A DNA stretch of 64,000 nucleotides from Phanerodontia chrysosporium (Eukaryota > Basidiomycota > Agaricomycetes > Polyporales > Phanerochaetaceae), in NCBI GenBank assembly GCA_001910725.1, contig MJGA01000002.1:1488001-1552000 (forward strand), written 5' to 3'. The position numbers were made by a program, and so were the translations under genes. Below the pieces are notes generated by a model. That model was not told where the DNA came from. It saw only the letters and a program-made list of their open reading frames with translations, and made no database searches. This document shows positions 43,168 through 55,946 of this stretch, one piece after another; within the stretch, counting starts at the first letter, position 1, and every line of letters begins with the position of its first letter.

Positions 43168-45012
43168 ATGCTGAGCGACTCTCCCGAGCACGTGCTCACC
43201 CAAAGCGGTCAAGCATCCTCATCTGCAGCCCAATCTGCGCTCTCTGGCGAGAACGAATCCTTAGCTGATCCAGACTGTCCGTCTCCCCAGCTGTCCGTGT
43301 CGTCGCCTGCGAGTCCTGCCCATCTCTCAGACTCTACGACGATGGGTGCAGCGCAGGAGCCCTCATCTGGCCCACAGCGGTCGCGATCTGGGTCGCGAAG
43401 CCACGATGCTGCAACCGACGCCAAGGGCAAGCGCAAGCGGTCGAGGGTGACGCCAGAGCAGCTAGCACACCTTGAGCGGTTTTTCGCTGCCGATCGAAGC
43501 CCCACGGCCGCTCGGAGGAAGGAGATTAGCGACATGCTGGGCATGTCCGAGCGACAGACACAGATATGGTTTCAGAATAGGTAATGTCCTAAGTCTCCTT
43601 TGTACGAGTGCGTCCTTGGCTGAATAGTGGTCCTAGACGAGCGAAGGCGAAATTGCTGGACGGGAAACTGGACCAGGACTCGATGGAGCTGCCTCCCGAC
43701 ATGCCACCAGAGCTGGCTGCGGGCTGGGACACAGACCTACAATTGCTGATTCATGAGGACGACGAACGTGAGCTTTCTCTCGGGTGGTTTCCCTTCTTCG
43801 TACCCATTTCTCCCTATAGACATCACAATCATTCCTTGCCAAGAACTCACGGTCGGTTCATGGCGTCGCCTCGCATCAACAGTCACCAAGTATGATCTTG
43901 TTGCCTACATTTGCCATGGCCGGAAAACTCTCTCATGGTTCATTCATGCTTCTGGCTGTGGCTTCAAGATGGAAATACCCTTCGACACTGTCATTGACAC
44001 GAAATTCACAAACAGTACTCCTGGCATGGGACAAGCCTCCTTCATCCTTTCTCGTCCCCCAGCATTCTTTATGGAGCACGCCGATGGTTTACCAAGTTCT
44101 AGCGGGATACCTGCTCGGGTTTGGCGACCAAGCGCGGACTGGACCGAGAAGAAACAGGCCTCCAAGGTTCTCCGCCATGACCTCGTTGGCGCCGCCATTC
44201 AGCTCGCGCACGTCCTACGCACCATCTCGGCGGCAAAAGCAGGCCCTAGTATTCCCCTTTACCCAGTCTTGTACGACCCTAGCCATCCCGCAACCCGCCA
44301 AGCGTCCTCATTTGCTCCCGGAGCTTCCAGAGGCACGATGAACGATCTCGGAGGTCCTCCACAACCGCAAAGTTCCACCGGGCGACGGTTCTCACGGGCA
44401 CCCTCGATGCGCCATCAAGACTCTTCATTGGAACTCGTCGGTAGATCATCACTGCCTACCGTATCTAGCAGGCCGTACTCGTTGCGCGGTGCAGGCAGCC
44501 CCCCGCTCCCGTCACCGGCGTACTCGCTGGATCACCCCAACTTTCCTGTCCCTTCAGGCTCGGCCGTGCTGTACTCTGATCACCGCACAACGCCGTCACC
44601 GTTGCCGGCCTCTCCTGAGCACTTCCTGAACATGGAAGTCCCGATTTCCATCTCGCGCCGCTCGTTCTCGGGCACCTCTACTGCTGCGGGTATTCAGCAG
44701 GCGGACAACTTGGGTGGCGGCGGCGGCGGCGGCGACGACATGTCACTTCCACCGTCGATATCACACAGCGGTCGACGGCACTCCTCGTTCACCGAAGGGT
44801 CAGTGCACACGCTGACTCAAGCAATGTCGTCCCTTGGAAGCCACCCGCCCTCGGCCTGGGGCCCAAGCGACATCAATATCCCGCCTGCTCCACCCTACCT
44901 CCTGTCGCGAGAACCGTTCGCTAGCGGTTCGACCTCTTCGTCTCCGCACCTCAACTTTTCTACACCACAAGACTACCCGCCGGAGTACCAGCAAAACTTC
45001 CCTCAGGGGTAA
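43168..45012 (+). CDS. Homeodomain transcription factor
   Basis: A DNA-binding regulator with an N-terminal homeobox. Three exons join in frame to 578 residues; introns are 43581-43636 and 43768-43819. A Ser-rich leader precedes the homeodomain (about residues 90-145): K-R-K-R-S-R-V-T-P-E-Q-L near its start and the recognition helix W-F-Q-N-R-R-A-K split by intron 1. A conserved second part follows (about 180-330) with I-T-I-I-P-C-Q-E-L-T-V-G-S-W and H-A-S-G-C-G-F-K, typical of a group of fungal homeobox proteins. The tail is Ser/Pro-rich, with a poly-Gly run near 44715. Basidiomycete homeobox regulators include Hom1 and Hom2 of mushroom development; I cannot say which, if either, this is. 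Confidence 0.9.
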
Positions 45013-45359
45013 AAGCTGTTGCACACCCATCGTCTTAGGGCAATGCAGATAGAACACTGTGCCCCAAAAATCTTGCTTTGTACCAGTCACAGGCTATTAT
45101 GTGCGTAAATCACTCATTATCATTCTTGGTTTTTCAGGTCAATCACGAGCAGGGCTTGACATGCTGTGTATTATTGTTGTATCCGTAGAGAAGCTATTTA
45201 ATTGTACACCGATAGAATAGCAATGAGATAGGTGTGCGAGATAACGGTGTCCGCAGGCGGAGTCGGTCATAAAGTATTTTACAACAAGTGATCTGAGAGA
45301 GAAGTAGATGAGAGCAGGGCAGGTGAATGTATGTAAGCTTCTATAGCAGCGGATGCAGT
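45013..45359. other. Convergent 3' region, no gene seen
   Basis: An AT-rich spacer between the homeodomain gene and the MFS gene, holding both 3' ends. Nothing else is visible. Confidence 0.6.
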
Positions 45360-47857
45360 CTAGAGTGTAGGAGCAGATGATGACGTAGACGCAGAATTCT
45401 GACCAGCTGAAAGTGGAGGACTGCTCAGCCCTAAGTCCTTCCGCACCCGCGACCTGCCACGCTCGATCTCGTCGTGGCGGTTGATACGTTGCCGCTGCTT
45501 CGCACGCAATGCGGCGTCGGGACGCAACAGGCAGAGCAGCGCCAGTGCGACGAGTGTAACGGCGGCCGCCGTGGCGAAGATGGCTTTGGGAAACGTGGCC
45601 ACCGTCGCACTGTAGACCACGCCGAACATCAACGGCCCCAAGATCATTTGTCCGACAGCCTGGATGGAGGCGAGAGCACCAAACAGACGGCCGGCATTAC
45701 TACCGTGCGCCGTGGGGTCGCCAGATGCGGACGACACGTCGGCGTGCATTTGCAGAATGCACAGAGCAAGACTGTTGACGGCTGGCAAGACTCCAGTGCC
45801 GAAGCAGCTCAACGTTGTGAAGGCGACGAATGGTCCTGCGCCTGCCGTGGATGGGATGAGAGATACGAGGGCGTGAGAGGCAAATTCAATAAAGAAGGAA
45901 GACCGGAGCAGCAGAAGATCGAAGTTCATTTCCTTAGCAATCTGGCCAGCCGAAGGCTTCGGCTTCTTGCCTGCGGAGGTACCTGTTGGAGGTTCGCTCG
46001 CCGAAGTGCTATGCGCTGAGGCTGAGGCTGAGGCTGAGATCGCACTCTTCGGCTTCGACTTCGGCTTCGGCTTGAACCACTGGATAAGGTCTGCAAATAC
46101 AACAGTGTAAGTGAGATATATACGCCGCATACGCTCTGAGTGCTTACGAGGCATGATGAACAGTAGATGGATGCACCGAATCGCACCCATAAAGGTGATA
46201 TAGTAGCTCAACTGTAAAACTCGCTTAGTAAGAATTTGTCGGCATACATGTCAGTTATACGAACCTGTTCTGCACCCCACTCATAGACGTGCTCAGCGTA
46301 AAGGTATTTGATTTGGAAGATACCCTGGATAAACAACATTAGGCGACAATTCAGAGGGCGGGAGAACGACGAAAGAACTCACAGTGGCAAGTAGAAACAT
46401 AAACAGAGAAAAACCGAGGATGAATAGACTCCAGTCAGTTCGGTACCCACCCTCTGGCCTCGGCATCTTCTTAGGTGCGAGCAGCGCCAGAGGGCCCAAC
46501 AAGCGCCGCATGTTCCATCCCTGCTTGACTGAGCTTGCCCTGTGTGGATCAGAACTTTCGGTGGCTTCCCGTCCAGGTTCAGGAACGGCTATGGGAGCAG
46601 GGGCAGGAACGGCCGGTTTCCCGGACTGTGTCCTCCTCTTTGAGATCGACTCTGGGAAAAGGAACAGTACGAGGAGGAGGTTGATGAAAGAGCACATCGC
46701 GGCGACGTAAAACACCGACGTAACCGTTGGTTGGCCATTGTGCAACACTGGGCCGGAAGAGGAGGGAGAGCTCGGGGACGAGAATAAGGGGTGTCTGATG
46801 AGATATGCGCCTATCATGGGACCGACAGAGAACCCGAGATAGAACACGCCCGAGAAACGACTGAAGATCTGCGCACGCGAGCCATCTGAGGTGCAGTCGG
46901 ATACATATGCCATTGTGGCGCCCTGCAGCGTCGACCATCCTCCCAAGAGCCCCTCAACGATGGGTGAGATGATAAGAAGTTTGTGACCATGGGCAGCGAA
47001 GGGGCTGTGGGGCGTGGAGACGAGAATGAATGTCAAGTCGCTGGCGTGAAGATGTGCTTCAGGAATTTGAATCTACCGCTGAAGGCATTGAAAACGCACG
47101 TGAGGAATAGTCCGAGGGTAGCAGCGGCAAGGACGCGGGTACGACCATGTTGCTCGCCGAAGTGACCCCACCAGCCAGTTGTGATCGCGGATAGCAAACC
47201 CATAGTAGTGGTCATGATGGTTTGAATCCTTGCCGCGCCGGCCTGAACCTTCGGGTCAGACAGACAACGCTTCGACGGCGCAGCTCGTGGGTCTGGTTCC
47301 TCGTCATCTTCTGAGCGGGCCAGGTAGAGCGACAGGACTTGGGTTCCTTGTTCGTCCATCAACGGACTGAAAGCTTTGAGACCGAGCGCATCCCGGTGCG
47401 CGGACAGATTAGACGCAGTCGAGATAGAGAATGTGGCAAGGGTGTGGTTGGTGTGGTCGTATACGTCGTGGCCATAGACTGCATTGCACGCAAGCTGGGT
47501 GTACACCTGCACTCGGGGTGCGAGCGTCATACCACGCTGGAGCGCTTTCAGTTGCGCGTTCGCGTGACTCCGTGTCCGAGTGGACTTACCACGACAGATG
47601 CGACAATCGCGAAGGGTACGAGCCTGCAGATGGATCCGCGTGGTCAGCACAGCGTTCTGGTGCACATCTCGACAGGGAATGGGTCGAGTCCGCATGCACG
47701 CTCCGAAGACAGGCAGCGGCTTGGACCTCTGGTCGGTGCGCGGGGATGGTTCACGACAAACTTACCATAACGGTCGGGGACGATAGAATGGCTTCTTCTT
47801 GCGCTCCTGTTCCGGCTGTCCCAGCAAAGGTGCTGTCTCTGCGACGCTAGGAGCCAT
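45360..47857 (-). CDS. Major facilitator superfamily transporter
   Basis: A membrane transporter; substrate unknown. Seven exons join in frame to 691 residues; introns are 47624-47765, 47538-47589 (acceptor end may vary by a base), 47041-47099, 46325-46382, 46212-46264 and 46091-46147. The N-terminus is A-P-L-L-G-Q-P, a likely sorting motif. Helices appear in order, with the loop G-W-W-G-H-F-G-E-Q-H-G-R-T-R matching the MFS signature between helices 2 and 3, then G-G-W-S-T-L-Q-G-A-T, and a late half starting L-S-Y-Y-I-T-F-M-G-A-I-R. Long loops after helix 1 and in the middle (Lys/Ser-rich) make it longer than usual. It resembles the tetracycline-resistance/HIAT1-like branch. Confidence 0.88.
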
Positions 47858-48727
47858 GACTGTACGCGGACGGCGCAAGGAGAGGTCGGCGGCGCGCGCA
47901 GGCCTGTGAGGTGGAGCCGAAGGAGCAGACGGTCGTCGTGGAGAAAGGTCGTGGTGGTAGAAGAACAGGAGCAGGTAGGATGGGCCGCTGGTCGCGAGCC
48001 TGAGGCGTGTGTATGCGGGGAGCGGGGCGGGTGTATAGATAAGACATCGAGGCCGTTATGTCACGCACCCTCAGTCAGCCGTTTGGCGCTGTTCCCCGCA
48101 GCGACGGAGGCTCCGCACTCGATCCCCAGCCCTCAGGAACAAACGCGGACGCTTTGCACAGTGCTCAACCCAATCGGCCACTGAATCGCTCGAGATGCCT
48201 CTCGACGAGCCACCAGCTGTTGCTTTACCTCACGAGCAAGCATAGACGACAACACAGACACCGGCAGCTTTGCCATGCGGGCGGCCTCAGACGCTGGGAA
48301 GCGCACGCCGCGAGGCTCACGGCGGCCCTGACACGGCTGCTTATCGCCAGGCAAGCCCACGGCCCGTGCCAGAGGCACTGCAGAGGTCTCAGACCAGTAC
48401 CATTCGCCTCATGTACAGCGACAGTGCTAGGCCAACAAGTCTACTACTGACTCTACAATAACGCGGGCATGCGCAAGCGCAAGTGCGTCTCCAAATGCGA
48501 AGCCCGCATGTACGTGCCTCCGTGCACGAATCCAGCGAACGGTAGTTTTGTTTTCGGAAAGGAGACATGCGGCCGACTCCCATCTCTGATGTGATGGCCT
48601 CGACCCCCTTTGCATGCTAGGCGAGGAGATTCGTAAGCATAGGAGGTCACAATGAGCGCAGGTTCCGCAACGTGGACCGCCACGGGCTGTGAGCAGCGGG
48701 CTATAACGGAGACACGGAAGGGCGCGA
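47858..48727. other. Intergenic region between the MFS and MED19 genes
   Basis: It holds the MFS promoter and the MED19 3' end. Open frames run through but none has a domain or plausible splice pattern. Confidence 0.5.
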
Positions 48728-50299
48728 TCAGGCGTGTGGTGTGGGCTGCTGCATGGGGATTTCTCGTGCTTGCCCTTGCACGTCCTATGACATCCCCAGT
48801 CAGTCACCAGAGGAGCCTTCCAGTGGGTGTCCGGGGCACATACCACACGCTGCTTCTTCCGTGGTCGCACACCGGCGCTGCCTGCTTTCGCATTCACAAC
48901 TCCAGGTGGCTTCGCCCACCCGTTTGTTACTACGGTGACCCCGGGTGTTGGCGCCTGACCTTGCCCCGCCCCATTAACTTGAGATGCAGAGTCTTCGCGC
49001 TCTCGCTTGATTCCTCTCGAGACATCCGCGAGAGCGCCTACAGTCGTACCTGGAGTCGGGGCAGGCGTTGGTATGGGTGTGTGTCTGGTAGGCTGTACTG
49101 TTTGTGGCGGCATGGAGGTGGCGACTGCTGCAGTTGTACTTCGTGGAGTGCCGACACCCACCGGGGTCTGTCCTCTTTGCGCAGGCTGGGAAGGGTGGGA
49201 CTGTGACGGCACTAGACCTGGCCGCGGCGTGCCATTTCTTCCTGGCGTATTTACTGAGGGTGTGGCTGCCGGAGCGAAGTTTGCAGCCGGTGTAGTTGGA
49301 AGAACCGAAGACGTGCCAAGGCCGAGCTGAACACCTGTCTGACCTTGAGCTTTGGCTAACTTCTTGAGTTCCTTCTATTCACGGAGAAAGGTGTTAACAA
49401 ACGAACTCCGTAAGATTCACGGCACGCACTCTTCGTTTTCGGTCCTCCTTAGCTTGTGGTGACTCGCCTACCAGGGCGTTGATATTCCACTGCCAATTAC
49501 AACAGATGGGTAAACCATGAATACGCAGGCACAGACCCGGACTTGTACTTACACCCTTGAGACCATCTAAGCTCACCGAGAATGCGTCCCTCTGGGTCCG
49601 CAGGTCGAAGGGCTGAATTTGTATTCGCTGTTTGGGCGGAACTTGCATCATAGTCATTAAATAGTCGTCCTTCTTCATCGAGTGTTTCCCTACGAAGTTT
49701 ATTCGAACGAGGATCCCCGAGACTGGACGAAAGTCCGTCTGAACACGCACCAGGAATGCCCTTGATGAGATGCTTATAGTTATTCTTCCACTTTCTCTCC
49801 CCTCTCCCCTGCCCGTCCTCATCATCGCCATCGTTCCCCGCGCCGGGTGTCTGGGCCGCTGCTGGCGAGGCAATGTCTCTTGGTGGCAATTCGCGCTCTT
49901 TGCCCTTGCCCCCGCCGCTCGTAGCTGCCGGTCCCTGTGGCTGGCCTGCCCCTGCTGTGCCGATGGGGACCGCAAACGGGCGTACATACTTGTCGTAAGC
50001 GGAGAGGAGCTGGAAGCGCGAGAGAAGGTCTTGGGTGGAATCGAAGTACGGGCGAAGCGGCTGCTGTGCTGTGAATGCGTTGAAAGAGCGGCATGCGGCA
50101 CACACTGTAGTGTCAGCGCATTCTGGTTGCTAACAAGGGCAGGAAAATAGAGACCTGGTGGCGGAGGCAGGAAGACTGGCGGAGGCGGTTGTTGAGGTTG
50201 TGATGACGGTCCCGCGAGGGCATTTGTGGACTGCGCGGCGAATATAGGTGGTACAGAGTGAGTCTGGGGGGTATTTGGGTGCTGTCCGTCGATGTCCAT
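48728..50299 (-). CDS. MED19: Mediator complex subunit 19 (Rox3)
   Basis: MED19 is a head/hook subunit of Mediator, which links activators to RNA polymerase II. Six exons join in frame to 420 residues; introns are 50064-50134, 49690-49750, 49490-49552, 49375-49429 and 48785-48843. The core shows D-L-L-S-R-F-Q-L-L, Y-D-K-Y-V-R-P-F, Y-K-H-L-I-K-G-I-P-G-K-H and I-Q-P-F-D-L-R-T-Q-R-D-A-F, the fungal Rox3 signature. W-N-I-N-A-L-V and a K-E-L-K-K-L-A-K helix follow. The tail is Pro/Thr-rich and ends Q-Q-P-T-P-H-A. The start at 50299 (M-D-I-D-G) is chosen; the frame stays open upstream to 50581, only 23 bp from the divergent gene's ATG. Confidence 0.9.
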
Positions 50300-50604
50300 G
50301 TCTGGAAGACGAGACGAGCGAGTGGTCGCCGGTGGAGTTTCTGGCAGGAACTCGGACCTGGTTCGGTCTTGTTTGATCTCGCCGTCAGTAATTACCACTT
50401 TGGCGCCCTGCCGGCCGCGTCTGTGGCGCGGGGTTTCAACGAGGTAACAAAGGGTTGTTACCGTGGGAACGTCTTTGTATAACAGCAGAGTGATCGTAAC
50501 GGACAGTCTCGTGCCGTCTCTGTGTCGTAAACGCGAGCGGTTGAGTTCCTCCATCTCCCATCGCCGTCTGTCATTGCCCAAGCGGAACCCAGCGCACCGC
50601 TACC
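50300..50604. promoter_or_regulatory. Divergent promoter region of MED19 and the epoxide hydrolase gene
   Basis: If MED19 starts at 50299, 305 bp lie between the two ATGs. The MED19 frame remains open through this stretch, so an upstream MED19 start or exon is possible. Confidence 0.5.
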
Positions 50605-51866
50605 ATGCAGAATGACCCCGCCTCACCTCGCCCCTTCCGCGTCAATATACCCCCCTCAGAGGTCGAGCGTATGAAACGCCTCATTGCCGATACGCGTCTT
50701 CCGGATTCTCCGCCTGTCGACGGCATGACTTGGGACTATGGCGTGGACTTGCAGTGGTTGAAGTCGCTGAGGGACAAGTGGCTTTTCGACTTTGACTGGA
50801 CCGTAGTCGAAGAAAAGATGAACGCCTTCCCTCATTTCACTGCTACCATCGAGGGCGTGAACATGCACTTCATGCACCAGATGTCGTCCAGGCCAGACGC
50901 AATCCCCCTCCTCATGCTACACGGCTGGCCAGGTACGTGAAACGCACGAATCCGGCGCTGAGGAAGCTGACTTACCTCACAGGCTCGTTCTGGGAGTTTC
51001 ACAAGATCATTCCCCTTCTCACAGAGCCACCTGCAGACCAGCCTGCGTTCCACATCGTTGCTCCCTCTCTTACCGGGTTTGGCTTTTCATCTGCGCCGCC
51101 CAGGAAAGAGTGGTCCATGGAAGACAACGCCCGTGTCTTTGACTACCTCATGACCGGTGTTCTCGGTTATTCGTCGTACATGGCTGAGGCCGGAGATTGG
51201 GGAGCCCTGATTTCCTTGAATCTAGGCTCTGACAAGTATCCCGCTTGTAAAGCCCTGGAGTTCACCGGCTGCCCTGCTAGCCCTACCCTCGGAGCTATTC
51301 TCACTACCCCTCTCTTCCTATTGCCTACTTCGTGGAGGAAGTGGGTTTACAGCAAAATCTACTCCGAGGACGAACTCTTTGATTTCGCGCGCACCGGGCA
51401 ATTCTGGAAGAATGGGTCAGCGTACTTCATACAACAAATGACTCGTCCTCTGACCATCGGATATGCCATCAACGACTCCCCGATTGGCATTCTTGCCTGG
51501 ATTGGAGACAAATACCATGACTTGGTTGATCCTGAGATCCTCCCAGAAGCGACGGATTTTATCCTGACCACCGTGTCGCTGTACTACCTCACCCAGACGT
51601 TCATGTCTTCGACCCTACCCTATGCCGAGAACACTGGGTCTTTTAAGCAGCGCAAAACCATGAGCAAACCAATCGGCTATTCCCGCTTTCCGTACGACGT
51701 GAACAATGCCCCGGCCTCCTGGGTTCGAGCTCAACACTCTAAGTTAATCTTCGCGCGTAACCACCAGCGAGGGGGGCATTTCCCAGCTTACGAAGTTCCC
51801 GACGTTGTCGCTGAAGATATTCGCGCACTGGCTTCAAGCCAAATGTCATTGTTTTCTCAGACATAG
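50605..51866 (+). CDS. Epoxide hydrolase, alpha/beta fold
   Basis: The enzyme opens epoxides to vicinal diols; microsomal/juvenile-hormone type. Two exons join in frame to 403 residues; intron 50933-50982. The N-terminal EHN domain (about 10-110) has F-R-V-N-I-P, W-D-Y-G-V-D-L-Q-W-L and F-P-H-F-T-A-T-I. The oxyanion motif H-G-W-P-G is split by the intron. The nucleophile Asp lies in A-G-D-W-G-A-L (about 51191-51211), and the catalytic His in R-G-G-H-F-P-A-Y-E near the end. All triad regions are intact. No signal peptide is seen. Confidence 0.92.
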
Positions 51867-52041
51867 TTCTCTGTCTCAGATATGTTTTGGGTGAATGTCA
51901 TGCCGAATTTTGTCGTACGTTGCGCAGTGCCGGGTTTGGAAGTGTTTGGCACTGTAGGGCCTGGGGACAAGAGCCGAAGTGTCAACTTGCCGCCGATCTC
52001 CACTCGTTGCGCAGCCTCTGCATGTATATACCCCCTTCTTA

Positions 52042-54695
52042 ATGTCCTCTGCGCCAGTATTAGCTGCGCGTAGCGATATCCACAAGTCGTGCAAGACCTT
52101 CGAAGCCGTTGTCAACTATTTAAACGACTACAGCGAGGCGGTGACTGCTATCATTGGAATCCAGAAGAAGCTCGCGAAGGCCCTTCGAGATGCTGCCTCC
52201 ACCAAGACCACCTCAGAGGTTGCAGGTATGTGTTGTGGTCGTTCTTCAGTGGTCCGACGTAATCCCCCACTCCCTAGCCAATGCATTGAACGCCAGCGCG
52301 ACTGTTTTCGATACGCTGTACGATGTGGACTCGAAGTTCGCAAAACTTGTCGATAATGAATGCGAAGGAATCAGTACGGAGGTGAAGAAGTGGTTCAAGA
52401 GGCTTGCCGTGAGTCCTGACTTCGTTGAAGGATGCAGCCGCGCCTTGACCGTTGAAATCCCTTGTAGAAAGAGGAACGTGCCCACGACGAGAAAGTAGCC
52501 GTTGCTAATAGCAAGATCAAGCAAGCTGGGCTAAATTATGAGAAGAGAGTGAAGAAGAACCCCGCGGACGCGGTCGAAGAACACGCTCGTTACATCGGTC
52601 TGCTCACAACTCTTGGGACTGAGACAAACCAAGAGAAATAGTACGGCTCAGTCCGTCTCACACGTCGAAGACAATTCAATAACATGGTGCTTGTATTTCC
52701 CCTCAGCAATCACTCCCTCATGGTTACACAGCGTCACGAAGCCACTCTTTTCAGCCTCGCAGCGTGCCTATCTCGCGTAGCCGATGCGGAGTGGCTCCGT
52801 ATCTGCGAGGGCGTACGACGCGTCTCACCTAACATCGGGCAAGTCGGAGAATGGCGAGTACTTTGCGAAGGTGTGTGTCTTCCTGGTGTGTCGCATCACT
52901 CAGCATGAGCTTCGCTTGTGCAGGAAACTGGTCCGGTCCGGTCCCTCCTCCTCTGCCGGAAGTGGACGAAACCAAGGTCGTCAAGGCAGATACCGACTGG
53001 ACTTCGAATAAAGTAACTAGTGACGAGGTCACAGACGCCCTCCCTGACAGTATGCTTGCTTCGCCCGCTCCACAATACGCATCTCGAGCAGCGACACCGA
53101 ATGAAAGATACCCACAGCTGCCCAACTATTTCTCGCCACCGAGATCAGCTACCTCTTTGCAGAATGCCGCGACTCCTTCCACAGAGTACGAAGACTCGCG
53201 TGACCGAAGCTACTCTGTAAACTCCATAACATCTTTGGGTTCGTTCCCTGTGCCCCCGACACATTTTCCACTACCTCCTGTCAATACTACGGCGCAGCTC
53301 GCAGCTCGCTCTAATAATACCCAGGGGCCGAACAATTCACCCCCACCGCAGACAACAGCACAGGAACCGTCTTCGTCCGGTGTCGCAGGAAGGACAACCC
53401 CGTTGGTGCCTCCAAAGATGCGGAAAGACTCGGCTACATTCCTTGACTTCAGCTCCCCTCCGGGGTCACCATCTGTTCCTATGCACGAGAGCCCTCAGAG
53501 TCTTCCTCAGCACTTTGCTGCCGGGAGTGAAACACCCTCCGCGAACACTTCAGGATCAAGTGCTCCGGATAAGCATGCGGCGGTCGCATCGGAGTCCGTA
53601 AAATCGTCCACAACCTACCCTCGGGGCGATTATATGGATAACGAGGACGACAGGAGGACTGCCAACGCCAGTGTCAAGACCGCTGGCTCGGTGGCGACAA
53701 TTGCACCTGCGAAACCTCTCCTCGAGAGAAGCGATACGAACCAGAGCAAAGGTAGTAGCATAGTCGCTGCCATGCGCGACAAGTATGCACGTAGCGTGAG
53801 TACCGAGGCTGCGCTGATATGAGTTGAGCTGACGTCAGCTGTCTCGCAGAGTGGCCCTGCTTCGCCCCCTCCGAAGGACGTGCCGCGTCTGCCTCTACGG
53901 GTCTCTGATCTGGCTTCCCGATACGACCCGTCCACCAGCACAACAAGCGATCAGGCCACACCGAAGTCACCACCTTCAGAGCAGACCCAGTTCTCCCGCG
54001 AAGCTCGACCACAGAGCATGTCACCTTCTGTCAATTCTGGCGCTTTCACTCCACCTCGCGGATATTGCAATGAAGAGCCGTCGACGGACGAGATCACCCG
54101 GCGCAGGCATCGTCTACAGGAACTCGAGGAATTGGAGCTGAGAGAACAGGAGTATGCATTACGAATGAAAGAGAAGGACATCCGCGAACGCGCACGGGAA
54201 CTGGAGCGAGAACAGCTCGAACTGATGGCCGTGAGACAGAATCGACTGAAGGTCGATACTGCAAACGACCGTGCGCGTCCTCCGAGTTCCGGTAGACCAG
54301 ACTCTCTGGATGGGCCAGCGACACCCATGCAAGCGCACCCCTACGCGTCTTCTACGATGTCCCCACCGTCGCCGCGATACCCACAAGTCTCGTCCTCACA
54401 GCCCCCATCACCCATGTTTGGCCAGCCTCTCGAGCAAGTCAGCACACGTGACACTGCCCGTATGCAGCCCATAGGGACACGTCTCGAGAAGCCCAAGGGA
54501 TGGATACGCCGGTTGAGCATGCCAGTCATCGGGAACGCCCTAGGAGACAGCAAGAAAGGCATCAGTAGCACAGATGTTGCCTCTCATCCATTCTACCGCA
54601 GCAGTCTCGCACTGCCCGAAGAGGACGGCCGACTACGTAACGAAGTAATGAACAGTTCGAAGAATCGCAGCGTAACGAACCTCGTTCGACGTTGA
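52042..54695 (+). CDS. BAR-like membrane-binding protein with long disordered tail
   Basis: Six exons join in frame to 789 residues; introns are 52226-52277, 52409-52467, 52641-52706, 52871-52923 and 53796-53849. Residues 1-235 form a helical bundle, with K-T-F-E-A-V-V-N-Y-L, V-D-N-E-C-E-G-I and A-H-D-E-K-V-A, resembling the I-BAR/Ivy1-like group that binds curved membranes. A Pro/Ser-rich middle follows. A charged coiled coil comes at about residues 560-610 (E-L-E-E-L-E-L-R-E-Q-E-Y). The end is basic, with a W-I-R-R-L-S-M-P segment. I assign BAR from the helix pattern, not from a definite motif. It could act at the vacuole or plasma membrane. Confidence 0.8.
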
Positions 54696-55335
54696 CGAAC
54701 ACGCGATACTCTTTCGCGACGTCAGTACCCTATACCCGCCACCATCTATCTGTGCTCATGAATTAACGATTATATCACGAACTTCTGTCCTCAGTTCTTT
54801 TATATATGCCATCCGTATTCGTAGCTGTGTTTATCTTTGCATCTATAATGTTACAGCGGTTTGCATGTCGATAGACGGAGTTTGATGCATTTGATGGCCG
54901 AGCAGGGCTCGGCGCGCGCCCCATCCGAGGCGCCAGGCGCCGCCTCCGCACCCCCGAGCCTTCACTAGCACTCGACAAGTCCTGTGTGCATCTACTAAAA
55001 GAGGTACTTAGCCAGCTGGAGAGTGTCGGAGTATTTATGTTGAGTGGTACTGAGCTAGCTACTAACTAAGTCAGCACAGCACTAAGATAGACCCTTGCAA
55101 TACCTCCGCTGCCTACACTCGGCCACCCGCCCGTATACTCGAGAGCCGACTCCGAGGACATTCCATCCGGGGCGCAAGTCCCAGGGAGGAAGCGGGACGG
55201 GCCGCGGATCCGCTTCACAGTGCCATCAAACTCCGCCGCGATGGCACAAAATCCCGCGGTATCTATCGTTTTGCAAACGGCTGTATATACCTTCGCTGTT
55301 GACGTGATATCGCAATCGCACCGGGCCCGGATGTA
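54696..55335. other. Intergenic, no gene seen
   Basis: The 3' side of the BAR-like gene plus sequence leading to the MITE. Only short frames without domains are visible. Confidence 0.55.
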
Positions 55336-55946
55336 CAGTCGCGGACAAGCAAACACGGTAACTTGGGTAGCGCCCGAACCCGAATTTTCCTGCCCAAACC
55401 GAGTGCGGGAACAGACTCAGGGAGGCGAAAGGAGCTCAAAAATGCACCTCCGAAGTTTTTCCAACGAGGATTTAGCGCCGGCCAAATTTTTGGGCCCTTT
55501 CCCCGCCACTTGAGGGATATCAACGTCTATGATGGGAAGTTTTTAAGGTCAAAAGTGGGGTGCGACGATGACGTCCCATGTAAATACTTTGACTCGGCGA
55601 GCTCTGCTAGTGTGTCGTGCACAGCAGGCCAAGGTCACGTGCAAAATTACCATTTTTGGACATGTTGTGGCCGCCTTGGATTTTCCAAGTCTCAACGGTA
55701 TCAGACTCTAATTGAGGAGTAGATGATTTTGCGCATTTTCCCGGGAATTTATCATCAAAATTAGGCTGCCGGCCAAATTTTTGGCCATTTTCTTGAAAAT
55801 GGAAGGTTGAGATAATTCTGTTCGTACATTCTGTTCGTACAGCCTGAATAGTGCATTTTCGCAGTTTAAGAATCTTCCGGAAATTCGGCGGCTGGAAAAT
55901 CACCTTTACCTGGCGCTAATTTACCGTGTTTGCTTGTCCGCGACTG
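55336..55946. mobile_element. Tc1/mariner-like MITE with 29-bp perfect inverted ends
   Basis: Inverted repeats GTACAGTCGCGGACAAGCAA... (from 55333) and its exact complement (ending 55949) match for 29 bp by eye. TA dinucleotides at 55334-55335 and 55947-55948 fit a TA duplication, leaving a 611-bp element that starts CAGTCG and ends CGACTG. Internally there are two copies of gccggccaaatttttgg (about 55479 and 55769) and an attctgttcgtac tandem pair (about 55814-55840). Frames inside lack a transposase. It lies between two convergent genes. Confidence 0.85.

Noticed and set aside
47033..47100. Apparent frameshift in the MFS gene
   Set aside because: A 59-bp intron (47041-47099, GTGCGT...GCCAG) restores the frame and the conserved helix sequence, so the gene is not broken.
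55607..55903. 98-codon minus-strand frame inside the MITE
   Set aside because: It has no transposase motifs and lies wholly between the inverted repeats of a 611-bp non-autonomous element.
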